Source of the DNA: Microbacterium sp. 70-16 | Lineage (GTDB): Bacteria; Actinomycetota; Actinomycetes; Actinomycetales; Microbacteriaceae | DNA: 64,000 nt | Assembly (NCBI RefSeq): GCF_001898315.1 | Contig: NZ_MKTQ01000010.1 | Coordinates: 134,358 to 198,357 of the forward strand | Direction: 5' to 3' | Part shown: piece by piece, positions 42,226 through 50,404 of the stretch | How the letters are laid out: every line of letters starts with the position of its first letter | How positions within the stretch are numbered: position 1 is the stretch's first letter | The notes under the pieces: generated by a model | Told to the model about the DNA's origin: nothing | The model's input: the letters and a program-made list of their open reading frames with translations, nothing else | Databases searched by the model: none | Translations under genes and position numbers: made by a program

Positions 42226-43260
42226 GTGATCATCGACATCCACGGCCACTACACGACCGCCCCGGCGCAGCTGGGCGCGTGGCGCGACCTGCAGATCGCG
42301 TTCGCGAACGGCCAGGGCGACGCCCCCGATCCGGCTGCGCTGCAGATCAGCGACGACGACATCCGCGAGACGATCGAGCAGAACCAGTTGCGGCTCATGA
42401 ACGACCGCGGCAGTGACGTCACGGTGTTCAGCCCCCGGGCATCCTTCATGGCCCATCACATCGGCGACTTCGCCGTCAGCGCGACGTGGGCGCGCATCTG
42501 CAACGACCTGTGCGCGCGCGTCAGCGAGCTCTTCCCCGACCGGTTCCTGCCGGGCGCGATGCTGCCGCAGTCGCCGGGTGTCGACCCCGCGACGACGCTG
42601 GGCGAGCTCACCCGCGCCGTCGAAGAGCTCGGCGCCGTCACGGTCAACCTCAACCCCGACCCCTCCGGCGGGCTGTGGACCGCACCGCCGCTCACCGACC
42701 GGTCGTGGTACCCGATCTACGAGAAGCTCGTCGAGTACGAGATCCCCGCGATGATCCACGTGTCCACGTCGTGCAAGCCGCAGTTCCACACCACCGGCGA
42801 CCACTACCTCGGTGCCGACACGACGGCCTTCATGCAGCTGCTCAAGGGCGACCTGTTCCGCGACTTCCCCGATCTGAAGCTCGTGATCCCGCACGGCGGC
42901 GGGGCTGTTCCGTACCACTGGGGACGGTTCCGCGGGCTCGCGATGGCCCTCGGCAAGCCCGAGCTCGAAGAGCACCTGCTCGGCAACGTCTACTTCGACA
43001 CGTGCGTGTACCACCAGCCCGGCATCGACCTGCTCACGCAGGTCATCCCGACCGAGAACATCCTGTTCGCGAGCGAGATGATCGGCGCCGTCCGCGACAT
43101 CGACCCCCGCACGGGCCACTACTTCGACGACACGAAGCGCTACGTCGACGCCACGCCGAACCTGACGGATGCCGCGCGCACCGCCGTCTTCGAGGGCAAC
43201 GCCCGCCGTGTCTACCCCCGCCTCGACCGCGCGTTCGCCGCGCAGGGCCGCTGGGCCTGA
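42226..43260 (+). CDS. ligJ: 4-Oxalomesaconate hydratase, amidohydrolase type
   Basis: This 344-residue metal-dependent hydrolase-fold enzyme adds water to 4-oxalomesaconate to give 4-carboxy-4-hydroxy-2-oxoadipate. It has MIIDIHGHYTTAP at the N-terminus (the HxH metal ligands). MIHVSTSCKPQFHTTGDHYLGADT, PHGGGAVPYHWGRFRGL and LFASEMIGAVRDIDPRTGHYFDDT follow, characteristic of LigJ. It is the first gene of the operon. The GTG start has AAGGA at 42212 upstream. Confidence 0.92.
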   Translation: MIIDIHGHYTTAPAQLGAWRDLQIAFANGQGDAPDPAALQISDDDIRETIEQNQLRLMNDRGSDVTVFSPRASFMAHHIGDFAVSATWARICNDLCARVSELFPDRFLPGAMLPQSPGVDPATTLGELTRAVEELGAVTVNLNPDPSGGLWTAPPLTDRSWYPIYEKLVEYEIPAMIHVSTSCKPQFHTTGDHYLGADTTAFMQLLKGDLFRDFPDLKLVIPHGGGAVPYHWGRFRGLAMALGKPELEEHLLGNVYFDTCVYHQPGIDLLTQVIPTENILFASEMIGAVRDIDPRTGHYFDDTKRYVDATPNLTDAARTAVFEGNARRVYPRLDRAFAAQGRWA

Positions 43261-43279
43261 GACCGTGAGAGGACCCGCC

Positions 43280-43993
43280 ATGACCGAGACCACCGCCCCG
43301 ACCCGGCTGAACAACCTGGGGATCGTCCGCACCAACACGCCGCGCCCCGACCCCGACGACGTCGCGCGGCTGTCGCAGTTCGGCGTCGCGACGATCCACG
43401 AGGCGATGGGTCGCGTGGGCCTGCTGCGCCCCTACATCCGCCCGGCGTATTCGGGCGCGAAGCTGTGCGGCCCGGCCGTCACGGTGCTGCTGCAGCCGGG
43501 TGACAACTGGATGTTCCACGTCGCCGCCGAGCAGGTGCAGTCGGGTGACGTCCTCATCGCGGGGTGCACGACCGAGAGCGAAGACGGCTTCTTCGGCGAG
43601 CTGCTCGCGACCTCGCTGGCCGCCCGCGGCTGCAAGGGCCTCGTGATCGACGGCGGCGTCCGCGACGTCGCCGACCTCGAGAAGATGGACTTCCCGGTGT
43701 TCTCTCGCGCCATCAACGCGAAGGGGACGGTCAAGGCGACGCTCGGGTCGGTGAACATCCCCGTCGTCGTCGCCAACGCCCTCGTGAACCCTGGGGACGT
43801 CGTCGTCGCCGACATCGACGGCGTCGTCGTCGTGCCGCGCGAACTGGTCGGCGCCGTCGCCGACGCGAGCGCCGCCCGCGAGGCGAACGAGGAGTCGAAG
43901 CGGCAGAAGTTCCGCGAGGGCGTGCTTGGCCTCGACCTCTACAACATGCGCGGGCCGCTCGCCGCCGCCGGCCTCGAGTACGTGAAGGAGTGA
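43280..43993 (+). CDS. ligK: 4-Carboxy-4-hydroxy-2-oxoadipate aldolase
   Basis: This 237-residue RraA-fold aldolase splits 4-carboxy-4-hydroxy-2-oxoadipate into pyruvate and oxaloacetate, the last step of protocatechuate 4,5-cleavage. The active-site loops GCTTESEDGFFGELLATSLAARGCKGLVIDGGVRD and VVADIDGVVVVPRE are intact. The ATG at 43280 follows GAGAGGA and lies 19 nt after ligJ. The four nucleotides before ligI leave little room, so the genes are cotranscribed. Confidence 0.93.
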   Translation: MTETTAPTRLNNLGIVRTNTPRPDPDDVARLSQFGVATIHEAMGRVGLLRPYIRPAYSGAKLCGPAVTVLLQPGDNWMFHVAAEQVQSGDVLIAGCTTESEDGFFGELLATSLAARGCKGLVIDGGVRDVADLEKMDFPVFSRAINAKGTVKATLGSVNIPVVVANALVNPGDVVVADIDGVVVVPRELVGAVADASAAREANEESKRQKFREGVLGLDLYNMRGPLAAAGLEYVKE

Positions 43994-43996
43994 GCC

Positions 43997-44989
43997 ATGC
44001 GTGACGCAGCGGGCGGCCCCTCGACAAGCTCGGGGACCAGTGCGTTCGAGAAGACGCCGGGGTGGCTGGACTGGTATGACGGGCCGTCGACGCCGACGTT
44101 CCGCCTGCCGGCGGGTGCCGTCGACGCGCACTGCCACGTGTTCGGGCCGGGCGCGCAGTTCCCGTATGCGCCCGAGCGCAAGTACACCCCGTGCGACGCA
44201 TCGGCCGATCAGCTGTTCGCGTTGCGCGACCACCTCGGGTTCGAGCGCAACGTGGTCGTGCAGGCGACGTGCCACGGCGCCGACAACCGCGCCCTCGTCG
44301 ACGCGCTCGAGCGCGCCGGCGGCCGCGCGCGCGGCGTCGCGACGGTGCGCCGCGACGTGACCGATGAAGAGCTCACGGCGCTGCATGCGGCCGGCGTCCG
44401 CGGCGTCCGCTTCAACTTCGTCAAGCGGCTCGTTGATGCCGTGCCGACGGATGCCCTCGACGAGATCGTCGCGAAGATCGCCCCGCTCGGCTGGCACGTC
44501 GTCATCTACTTCGAGGCGGCTGACCTGCCTGACCTGTACGACTTCTTCTCGGGCATCCCCACCGATGTCGTCGTCGACCACATGGGCCGCCCCGACGTCA
44601 CAAAGGATCCCGACGGCCCGGAGTTCGGCCTGTTCCTGCGGTTCCTGCGCGAGAACCCGAACGTATGGACCAAGGTCTCGTGCCCCGAGCGGCTCAGCGT
44701 CACGGGCCCGCGGGCCCTCGACGGCGAGCAGAACGCGTACACCGACGTCGTCCCGTTCGCGCGCCGCGTCGTGGAAGAGTTCCCGGATCGCGTGCTGTGG
44801 GGCACCGACTGGCCTCACCCCAACCTCAAAGACCACATGCCCGATGACGGGCTGCTGGTCGATTTCATCCCGCACATCGCACCGACCGCCGAGCTGCAGC
44901 ACGCTCTCCTGGTCGACAATCCGCGGCGCCTGTACTGGCCCGAGGAGCACACACACAACGCATCCGAGTCCTCATCCGAAGGAGCATGA
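43997..44989 (+). CDS. ligI: 2-Pyrone-4,6-dicarboxylate hydrolase
   Basis: This 330-residue amidohydrolase opens the pyrone ring of 2-pyrone-4,6-dicarboxylate to 4-oxalomesaconate. It shows FRLPAGAVDAHCHVFGPGAQFPYAPERKY with the metal HxH, GVRGVRFNFVKRL, VVDHMGRPD and the Asp of LWGTDWPHPN. About 35 residues precede the conserved start, and part of them (PSTSSGTS) is encoded by a short dispersed repeat at 44017. The native protein may begin further downstream or tolerate the extension. Confidence 0.92.
   Translation: MRDAAGGPSTSSGTSAFEKTPGWLDWYDGPSTPTFRLPAGAVDAHCHVFGPGAQFPYAPERKYTPCDASADQLFALRDHLGFERNVVVQATCHGADNRALVDALERAGGRARGVATVRRDVTDEELTALHAAGVRGVRFNFVKRLVDAVPTDALDEIVAKIAPLGWHVVIYFEAADLPDLYDFFSGIPTDVVVDHMGRPDVTKDPDGPEFGLFLRFLRENPNVWTKVSCPERLSVTGPRALDGEQNAYTDVVPFARRVVEEFPDRVLWGTDWPHPNLKDHMPDDGLLVDFIPHIAPTAELQHALLVDNPRRLYWPEEHTHNASESSSEGA
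44017..44040. repeat. Dispersed 'VPELVEG'-type repeat inside ligI
   Basis: CCCCTCGACAAGCTCGGGG followed by ACCAG is the imperfect palindrome family whose minus-strand translation reads LVPELVEGP. It is widely seen between genes of environmental bacteria. Here it lies within the N-terminal coding region of ligI in an open frame, encoding PSTSSGTS. Confidence 0.7.
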
Positions 44990-44991
44990 TC

Positions 44992-46386
44992 ATGGCACTC
45001 GACAAGCCCTACAAGAACGTCCCGGGCACGACGATCTACGACGCCGAGCAGGCCCGCAAGGGCTACCACCTCAACCAGTTCGCGATGTCGCTCATGAAGC
45101 CCGAGAACCGCGCGCGCTTCCTCGCCGACCAGGCGGCCTACCTCGACGAGTGGCCGCTGAACCCGATCCAGCGGCAAGCCGTGCTCGACATGGACCTGAA
45201 CACCATGATCGCCGAGGGCGGCAACATCTACTTCCTGTCGAAGATCGGCGCGACCCACGGCCTGAGCTTCCAGCAGATGGCCGGCTCGATGACCGGCATG
45301 AGCGAGGCCGCCTACCGCGACATGATGCTCGGTGGCGGCCGCCGGCCCGAGGGTGTGCGCCTGAAGGATCTCGACGGCTGGACGCCGCCGTCGACCGAGA
45401 AGGCCACGACGATGCGGCAGGATGCCCCGGCGAAGTACACGTCGGCGCTGTTCACCTCGCACGTGCCCGCGATCGGCGCCGCGATGGACCTCGGCAAGAC
45501 CGAGGAGCCGTACTGGAAGAAGGTTTTCGACGGCTACCAGTGGACCCGCAAGTGGGCGAAGGAGAACACCCCCGACGTGGTGATCCTGGTCTACAACGAC
45601 CACGCGACCGCGTTCGACGCCTCGATCATCCCCACGTTCGTCCTCGGCACCGGCGCCCACTACCCGGTCGCCGACGAGGGCTACGGCCCCCGCCCCGTGC
45701 CCGACGTGAAGGGGTACCCCGAGTTCGCCGCGCACCTCGCGCAGTCGATCATCCAGGACGACTTCGACCTGACCCTGGTCAACGAGATGGTCGTCGACCA
45801 CGGCCTCACCGTGCCGCTCTCGCTCGTGTACGGCGAGGTCGAGCAGTGGCCGGTGCGGGTCATCCCGCTCGCCGTCAATGTCGTGCAGTATCCGGTGCCG
45901 TCGGGCCGTCGCTGCTACGAGCTCGGCAAGGCGCTGCGCCGCGCGATCGACAAGTGGGACGGCGAAGAGCTCAACGTGCAGATCTGGGGCACGGGCGGCA
46001 TGAGCCACCAGCTGCAGGGGCCGCGCGCGGGCCTGATCAACAAGGAGTGGGACAACGCGTTCCTTGATCACCTCATCGCCGATCCGCTGGGCCTGACCGA
46101 GTGGCCGCACATGGAGTACGTCGACGAGGCGGGCTCCGAGGGCATCGAGCTGGTCGACTGGCTCATCGCACGCGGCGCGATGGACGACCAGTTCGAGGGC
46201 GAGGCGCCCGACGTCGACCACCGGTTCTACCACGTGCCGGCCTCGAACACGGCGGTCGGCCACCTCGTCATCTCCAACCCGGTCGGCCGCACCGGACTCG
46301 CCGACGACGACGCCGGAGCCGCCGAATCCGTCGACGAGGCGCTCGCGCCCGAGCCGGCCGCGACCGCGGCCGTCGTGAACGCCTGA
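44992..46386 (+). CDS. ligAB: Protocatechuate 4,5-dioxygenase, fused alpha and beta subunits
   Basis: This 464-residue protein joins a LigA-like alpha domain (about residues 1-117, KGYHLNQFAMSLMKPENRARFLADQAAYLDEW) to a LigB-like extradiol dioxygenase domain (about 149-435). The LigB part carries candidate iron ligands His157 (FTSHVPAIG) and His204 (YNDHATAFD) and the NEMVVDHGLTVPLS segment. It cleaves protocatechuate between C4 and C5. LigA and LigB are separate polypeptides in Sphingobium. The ATG at 44992 is chosen over 44986 because GGAG has 7-nt spacing to it. Gallate dioxygenase activity is possible. Confidence 0.9.
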   Translation: MALDKPYKNVPGTTIYDAEQARKGYHLNQFAMSLMKPENRARFLADQAAYLDEWPLNPIQRQAVLDMDLNTMIAEGGNIYFLSKIGATHGLSFQQMAGSMTGMSEAAYRDMMLGGGRRPEGVRLKDLDGWTPPSTEKATTMRQDAPAKYTSALFTSHVPAIGAAMDLGKTEEPYWKKVFDGYQWTRKWAKENTPDVVILVYNDHATAFDASIIPTFVLGTGAHYPVADEGYGPRPVPDVKGYPEFAAHLAQSIIQDDFDLTLVNEMVVDHGLTVPLSLVYGEVEQWPVRVIPLAVNVVQYPVPSGRRCYELGKALRRAIDKWDGEELNVQIWGTGGMSHQLQGPRAGLINKEWDNAFLDHLIADPLGLTEWPHMEYVDEAGSEGIELVDWLIARGAMDDQFEGEAPDVDHRFYHVPASNTAVGHLVISNPVGRTGLADDDAGAAESVDEALAPEPAATAAVVNA

Positions 46387-46426
46387 CATCCTGATACCGA
46401 CCGCCACCGCGCGAAAGGAAGAGCGA

Positions 46427-47380
46427 ATGAGCGACAGAGTTCGCGTCGCCGTCGTGGGCGCCGCCGGCGCCTTCGGCATGAAGCACCTCGATGGCCTGAA
46501 GAACATCGAGGATGCCGAGGTGACGGTCGTCAGCGGCACGAAACCCGAGGCGACGCGCGCCGTCGCCGAGCAGTACGGCGTGCCGCACGCGGTCGAAGGG
46601 CTGGACGCCGTCCTCGAGCGCGACGATGTGGACGCCGTCATCCTCGCGACTCCGACGGGGCTGCACGCGAGCCAGACGCAGGCCGTGCTCGCGGCGGGCA
46701 AGCACGTGCAGGTCGAGATTCCGCTGGCCGATTCGCTGGCGGATGCCGAGGCGACGCTCGCCGTGGCCGAGGCTTCCGACCGCATCGCGATGGTGGGGCA
46801 CACGCGGCGATTCAATCCGTCGCACCAGTACGTGCACGGTCGCATCGCCGCGGGCGAGTTCGCCGTGCAGCAGATGGACGTGCAGACGTACTTCTTCCGC
46901 CGCACGAACACCAACGCGAAGGGCGAGCCGCGGTCGTGGACCGACCACCTGCTGTGGCACCACGCCGCGCACACGGTCGACCTGTTCGCCTACCAGGCGG
47001 GGCGCATCGTGCAGGCGAATGCGATCCAGGGGCCGATCCACCCCGTGCTCGGCATCGCGATGGACATGTCGGTCCAGCTGAAGAGCGAGACCGGCGCGAT
47101 CTGCACGCTGTCGCTGTCGTTCAACAACGAGGGCCCGTTCGGCACGTTCTTCCGCTACATCGGCGACACCGCGACCTACCTCGCGCGCTACGACGACCTG
47201 TACACCGGCAAGGACGAGCAGATCGACGTGTCGCACGTCGCCGTCTCGATGAACGGCATCGAACTGCAAGACCGCGAGTTCGTCGCCGCGATCCGCGAGG
47301 GCCGTGAGCCGAACTCGTCGCTGCGCCAGGTCATCGACTGCTACCGCGTGCTCGGCGCACTCGAGGAGCAGCTCGGGTGA
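46427..47380 (+). CDS. ligC: 4-Carboxy-2-hydroxymuconate-6-semialdehyde dehydrogenase
   Basis: This 317-residue Gfo/Idh/MocA-type oxidoreductase oxidises the hemiacetal ring-cleavage product to 2-pyrone-4,6-dicarboxylate with NADP. The Rossmann motif is VAVVGAAGAFGMKHLDGL. The family-specific segments HTRRFNPSHQYVHGRIAAGEF, SWTDHLLWHHAAHTVDLF and LSLSFNNEGPFGTFFRYIGD match LigC. A GAAAGGAAG site precedes the ATG, and the next gene overlaps its stop by 4 nt. Confidence 0.93.
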   Translation: MSDRVRVAVVGAAGAFGMKHLDGLKNIEDAEVTVVSGTKPEATRAVAEQYGVPHAVEGLDAVLERDDVDAVILATPTGLHASQTQAVLAAGKHVQVEIPLADSLADAEATLAVAEASDRIAMVGHTRRFNPSHQYVHGRIAAGEFAVQQMDVQTYFFRRTNTNAKGEPRSWTDHLLWHHAAHTVDLFAYQAGRIVQANAIQGPIHPVLGIAMDMSVQLKSETGAICTLSLSFNNEGPFGTFFRYIGDTATYLARYDDLYTGKDEQIDVSHVAVSMNGIELQDREFVAAIREGREPNSSLRQVIDCYRVLGALEEQLG

Positions 47381-48381
47381 CCGGTGCTCTGCCCGGTGCT
47401 CTGCCGGTGGCTCTGCCCCGCATGGGGCTCGGCTGCATGAACCTCAGCCACGCGTACGGCGTTTCGCCGTCCGAGTCGGACGGGCTGGCGCTGTTGCACG
47501 CGGCGCTCGATGCCGGCATCACCCACTTCGACACCGCGACACTGTACGGCGGCGGCCGCAACGAAGAGCTCGTCGGGCGGGCACTGCGTGGCCGGCGCGA
47601 TGAGGTGATCCTCGCGAGCAAGGGCGGCATGGCCAACGTCGACGGCGTGAAGGTCATCGACGGGCGCCCCGAGACGCTGCGCGCACAGGTGGATACCTCG
47701 CTCGCACGGCTCGGCGTCGACCACATCGACCTCTACTACCTGCACCGGTGGGACAAGCAGGTGCCCATCGCCGACAGCGTCGACGCGCTCGCCGAGGCGG
47801 TCGCGGCGGGCAAGATCGGCGCGATCGGACTGTCGGAGGTGTCGGTCGCTCGACTGCATGAGGCGCTCGAGGTCGCCCCCATCGCGGCCGTGCAGAACGA
47901 GTACTCGCTGTGGACTCGCAATCCCGAACTCGGCATGCTCGAGGCGACCCGCGACGCGGGCGTCGCGCTCGTCGCTTTCTCGCCCGTCGCGCGCGGGTTC
48001 CTCTCCGACGCGGTGGATGACCCGGCGGCGTTCGCCGAGCGTGACATCCGTCGCGGCATGCCGCGGTTCCAGTCCGCGCACTGGCCGGCCAACCGTGCGC
48101 TGCTGCCGGCCTGGCGCGCGCTCGCCGCGTCCGCCGGCGTGACGCCGGCGCAGCTCGCGCTCGCGTGGCTGCTCTCGCGCGGCGAGCACGTCGTGCCGAT
48201 CCCCGGCACGACGAGCATCGCGCACCTGCACGAGGATTTCGCGACGCTCTCACGCTCGGTGGATGCCGAGATGCTCGAGCGCGCCGGCGAGCTCATCGAC
48301 ACGGCGACCGTCTCGGGCCCGCGCTACGCAAAGGCATCCGCCGCCGAGGTCGACGCCGAATCGTTCGAGGATGCCGCGTGA
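47377..48381 (+). CDS. Aldo/keto reductase in the lig operon
   Basis: This 334-residue NADPH-dependent reductase has the AKR tetrad: the Asp and Tyr of FDTATLYGGGRNEE, the Lys of ILASKGG and the His of YYLHRWD. The C-terminal cofactor region is VPIPGTTSIAHLHED. Its GTG start overlaps ligC and its own stop overlaps the next gene (GTGA), so it is a true operon member. Its role in the pathway is not established; it may reduce an aldehyde side product. The N-terminus is encoded by a 12-bp tandem repeat (47381-47404). Confidence 0.85.
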   Translation: MTGALPGALPVALPRMGLGCMNLSHAYGVSPSESDGLALLHAALDAGITHFDTATLYGGGRNEELVGRALRGRRDEVILASKGGMANVDGVKVIDGRPETLRAQVDTSLARLGVDHIDLYYLHRWDKQVPIADSVDALAEAVAAGKIGAIGLSEVSVARLHEALEVAPIAAVQNEYSLWTRNPELGMLEATRDAGVALVAFSPVARGFLSDAVDDPAAFAERDIRRGMPRFQSAHWPANRALLPAWRALAASAGVTPAQLALAWLLSRGEHVVPIPGTTSIAHLHEDFATLSRSVDAEMLERAGELIDTATVSGPRYAKASAAEVDAESFEDAA

Positions 48382-49094
48382 GGGCGATCTCGTCGATGGC
48401 GACGCGGCGTCTGCTCGCCGATCTCGTGACGGCCGCCGCCGACGCCGGTCTGCCGACGGTCGACGTCGAGTCGGTCGGGGGAGTGGATGCCGAGACCCGG
48501 GTCGCGGCGGGTGAGCCGGTCGACCTCGTGTTCCTCGCGGCGGGGGCGTTGCGTCGTCTCGCGGAGGGTGGCCGCGTCGACCCCGCGACCGTGACGCCGC
48601 TCGTGCTGTCGCAGACCGCCGTGGCCGTGGCATCCGGTACCGCGGAACCCGCCGAGCCGCCCGCCGGCACGGCCTTCGCCGATGCCGCGAGCGTGCGCGG
48701 CGCGCTGCGCGCGGCACCGCGCATCGGCTACTCGACCGGTCCAAGCGGCATGGCGCTCGTGCGTCTCATCGCGGACTGGGGACTGGGCGCCGAGCTCGGC
48801 GACCGACTTGTGCAGGCGAGGCCCGGCGTCCCGGTGGCGCGCGCGCTCGCCGACGGTGACGTCGACCTGGGTTTCCAGCAGTTGAGCGAGCTCGTCGGTG
48901 CGCCCGGCGTGCGGATCCTGGGGACGATGCCCGCCGATTGCGCGATCGACACCGTCTTCGCGGGGGCCGTGGCGACGGCATCCGCCGATGCGCCGCGCGC
49001 CGCGCGCGTGTTGGAGTTCCTGGCCTCAGACGAGGTCGCACCGATCAAGAGCCGGCACAGCTTCGGCATCCCCACCGCCGATCTCCGTGGCTGA
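48378..49094 (+). CDS. Cytosolic periplasmic-binding-fold (ModA-like) orphan of the lig operon
   Basis: The 238-residue protein resembles type 2 binding proteins of the molybdate-ABC kind (ISSMATRRLLADLVTAA, VESVGGVDAETRVAAGEPVDLVFLA, GYSTGPSGMALVRLIADWG, DVDLGFQQLSELVGAPGVRILG). It has no signal peptide and no transporter partner. Start and stop overlap the neighbouring genes (GTGA at 48378 and 8 nt with the MFS gene). It may bind or isomerise a pathway acid in the cytoplasm, and I regard it as a candidate for the missing step. The function is not known. Confidence 0.72.
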   Translation: MRAISSMATRRLLADLVTAAADAGLPTVDVESVGGVDAETRVAAGEPVDLVFLAAGALRRLAEGGRVDPATVTPLVLSQTAVAVASGTAEPAEPPAGTAFADAASVRGALRAAPRIGYSTGPSGMALVRLIADWGLGAELGDRLVQARPGVPVARALADGDVDLGFQQLSELVGAPGVRILGTMPADCAIDTVFAGAVATASADAPRAARVLEFLASDEVAPIKSRHSFGIPTADLRG

Positions 49095-50286
49095 GCGGCT
49101 GGCCGGGCGGGCCCCGTTCCTGATCCTCGTCATCGTCCTGTCGGCGACGATGCTGCGCGGGCCGATCCTCGCCGTCGCGCCCGTCGCCGAGCAGATCGGC
49201 AGCGATCTGCAGGTCGGTGCCGGTGTCGTCGGGCTGCTGACCACGATACCGGTGCTGTGCTTCGCCGTCTGCTCGCCGGCGGCGATCGCGATCATCCGGC
49301 GGACCGGCCCCGACCTCGCCCTGACGCTCACGCTCATCGGTGTCGTCGCGGGCAGCGTGCTGCGTTCGCTGGACGGCATCGTCGTGGCGCTGCTCGGCAC
49401 GGCCGTGCTCGGCGCGTTCGTCACGATCGGCAACGTCGTGCTGCCGATCATCATCGCGCGCGAGTTCGACGCGCGCCGCGCGCACACCATGACCGGCGTC
49501 TACACGTCGGCGCTCAACGTCGGCACGATGGCGGTCACGATCGGCACGGCGCCGCTGGCGGATGCCGTCGGATGGCGCTGGGCGATCGCGTCATGGTCGG
49601 TGTTCGCCGTCGCGGCACTGGCGTGCTGGGCCGCGCTGCGCGGCGTGCGCCGGGCGTTCTCGGTGGCCCCACGCGCGGCCGCGCCGGTGGCCGCTGCGGG
49701 GCATCCGCGCGTTCAGGTGCTTCGGCAGGGCGCATCGTGGCTGCTGGCCGCCGCGTTCTGCGGGCAGGCGTTCGCGTTCTATGCGATCTCTGCGTGGCTG
49801 CCGACGCTGCTGGTCGACCAGGGCTTCGACAGCAGTGGAGCTGGCGCGGTCGCCGCGCTCTTCCAACTCGGCGGGATCGTCGGCGGTGTGCTGCTGCCGG
49901 TCATCTCGCTGCGCCGGTCGATCCTCACCGCCGTCGTCTGCGTCGGCCTGGGCTGGCTGACCGTGCCGCTCGGATTCCTCTTCCTGCCCTCCGCGTGGCT
50001 CGCGTGGTGTCTCATCGGCGGCGTGGCCCAGGGCGGCGGCATGACGATGATCTTCATCATGCTCGTCGCCTTCGGCGACGACGAGCGCACCTCGGTGGGC
50101 CGCTCCGGCATGGTGCAGGGCGCCGGCTACTCGGTCGCGGCGACCGGTCCGCTGCTGCTGGGCGCGCTGCACGAGGCGACGGCCGGATGGACCGTGCCCC
50201 TGCTCGTCGAGTTGGTCGCGGTGCTGCTGTTCCTCGTGCCCGGCGCGCTCGTCGCCCGGCGGTTCCGGGGGCACGCGGCCGGCTGA
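49087..50286 (+). CDS. MFS transporter, CynX/NimT type, aromatic-acid uptake candidate
   Basis: This 399-residue membrane protein has about twelve segments and the CynX/NimT-like start FLILVIVLSATMLRGPILAVAPVAEQIGSDL. The repeated pattern GVYTSALNVGTMAVTIGTAPLADAVGWRWAIASW is typical of the group. As the last gene of the lig operon, overlapping the previous gene by 8 nt, it probably imports protocatechuate or a related acid. The GTG at 49087 is inferred from the overlap and the conserved N-terminus. Confidence 0.83.
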   Translation: MAERLAGRAPFLILVIVLSATMLRGPILAVAPVAEQIGSDLQVGAGVVGLLTTIPVLCFAVCSPAAIAIIRRTGPDLALTLTLIGVVAGSVLRSLDGIVVALLGTAVLGAFVTIGNVVLPIIIAREFDARRAHTMTGVYTSALNVGTMAVTIGTAPLADAVGWRWAIASWSVFAVAALACWAALRGVRRAFSVAPRAAAPVAAAGHPRVQVLRQGASWLLAAAFCGQAFAFYAISAWLPTLLVDQGFDSSGAGAVAALFQLGGIVGGVLLPVISLRRSILTAVVCVGLGWLTVPLGFLFLPSAWLAWCLIGGVAQGGGMTMIFIMLVAFGDDERTSVGRSGMVQGAGYSVAATGPLLLGALHEATAGWTVPLLVELVAVLLFLVPGALVARRFRGHAAG

Positions 50287-50304
50287 GTGCGCTCGGGCAT
50301 ACTC

Positions 50305-50363
50305 TTCATCCGTCCATTTCGGTCGCCTCGCGGCGCGCGTTGCCGCGTGTCGGGACGGATGAA
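50305..50363. repeat. 57-nt-class palindromic element, arms TTCATCCGTCC (copy 4)
   Basis: Perfect 11-bp arms at 50305-50315 and 50353-50363 flank the core. When the arm is aligned to TCATCCGTCCN the core is again exactly 35 nt. Its core TCGCCTCGCGGCGCGCGTTG is almost identical to that of copy 5 at 52163. Confidence 0.75.
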
Positions 50364-50391
50364 CGGGATGCCGCCGCCGCCGCCCGCCGCA

Positions 50392-50397
50392 TAGGCT
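50392..50397 (+). promoter_or_regulatory. -10 box TAGGCT of fadD, leaderless
   Basis: TAGGCT is 7 nt before the ATG at 50405. Confidence 0.5.
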
Positions 50398-50404
50398 CAG
50401 TGCC

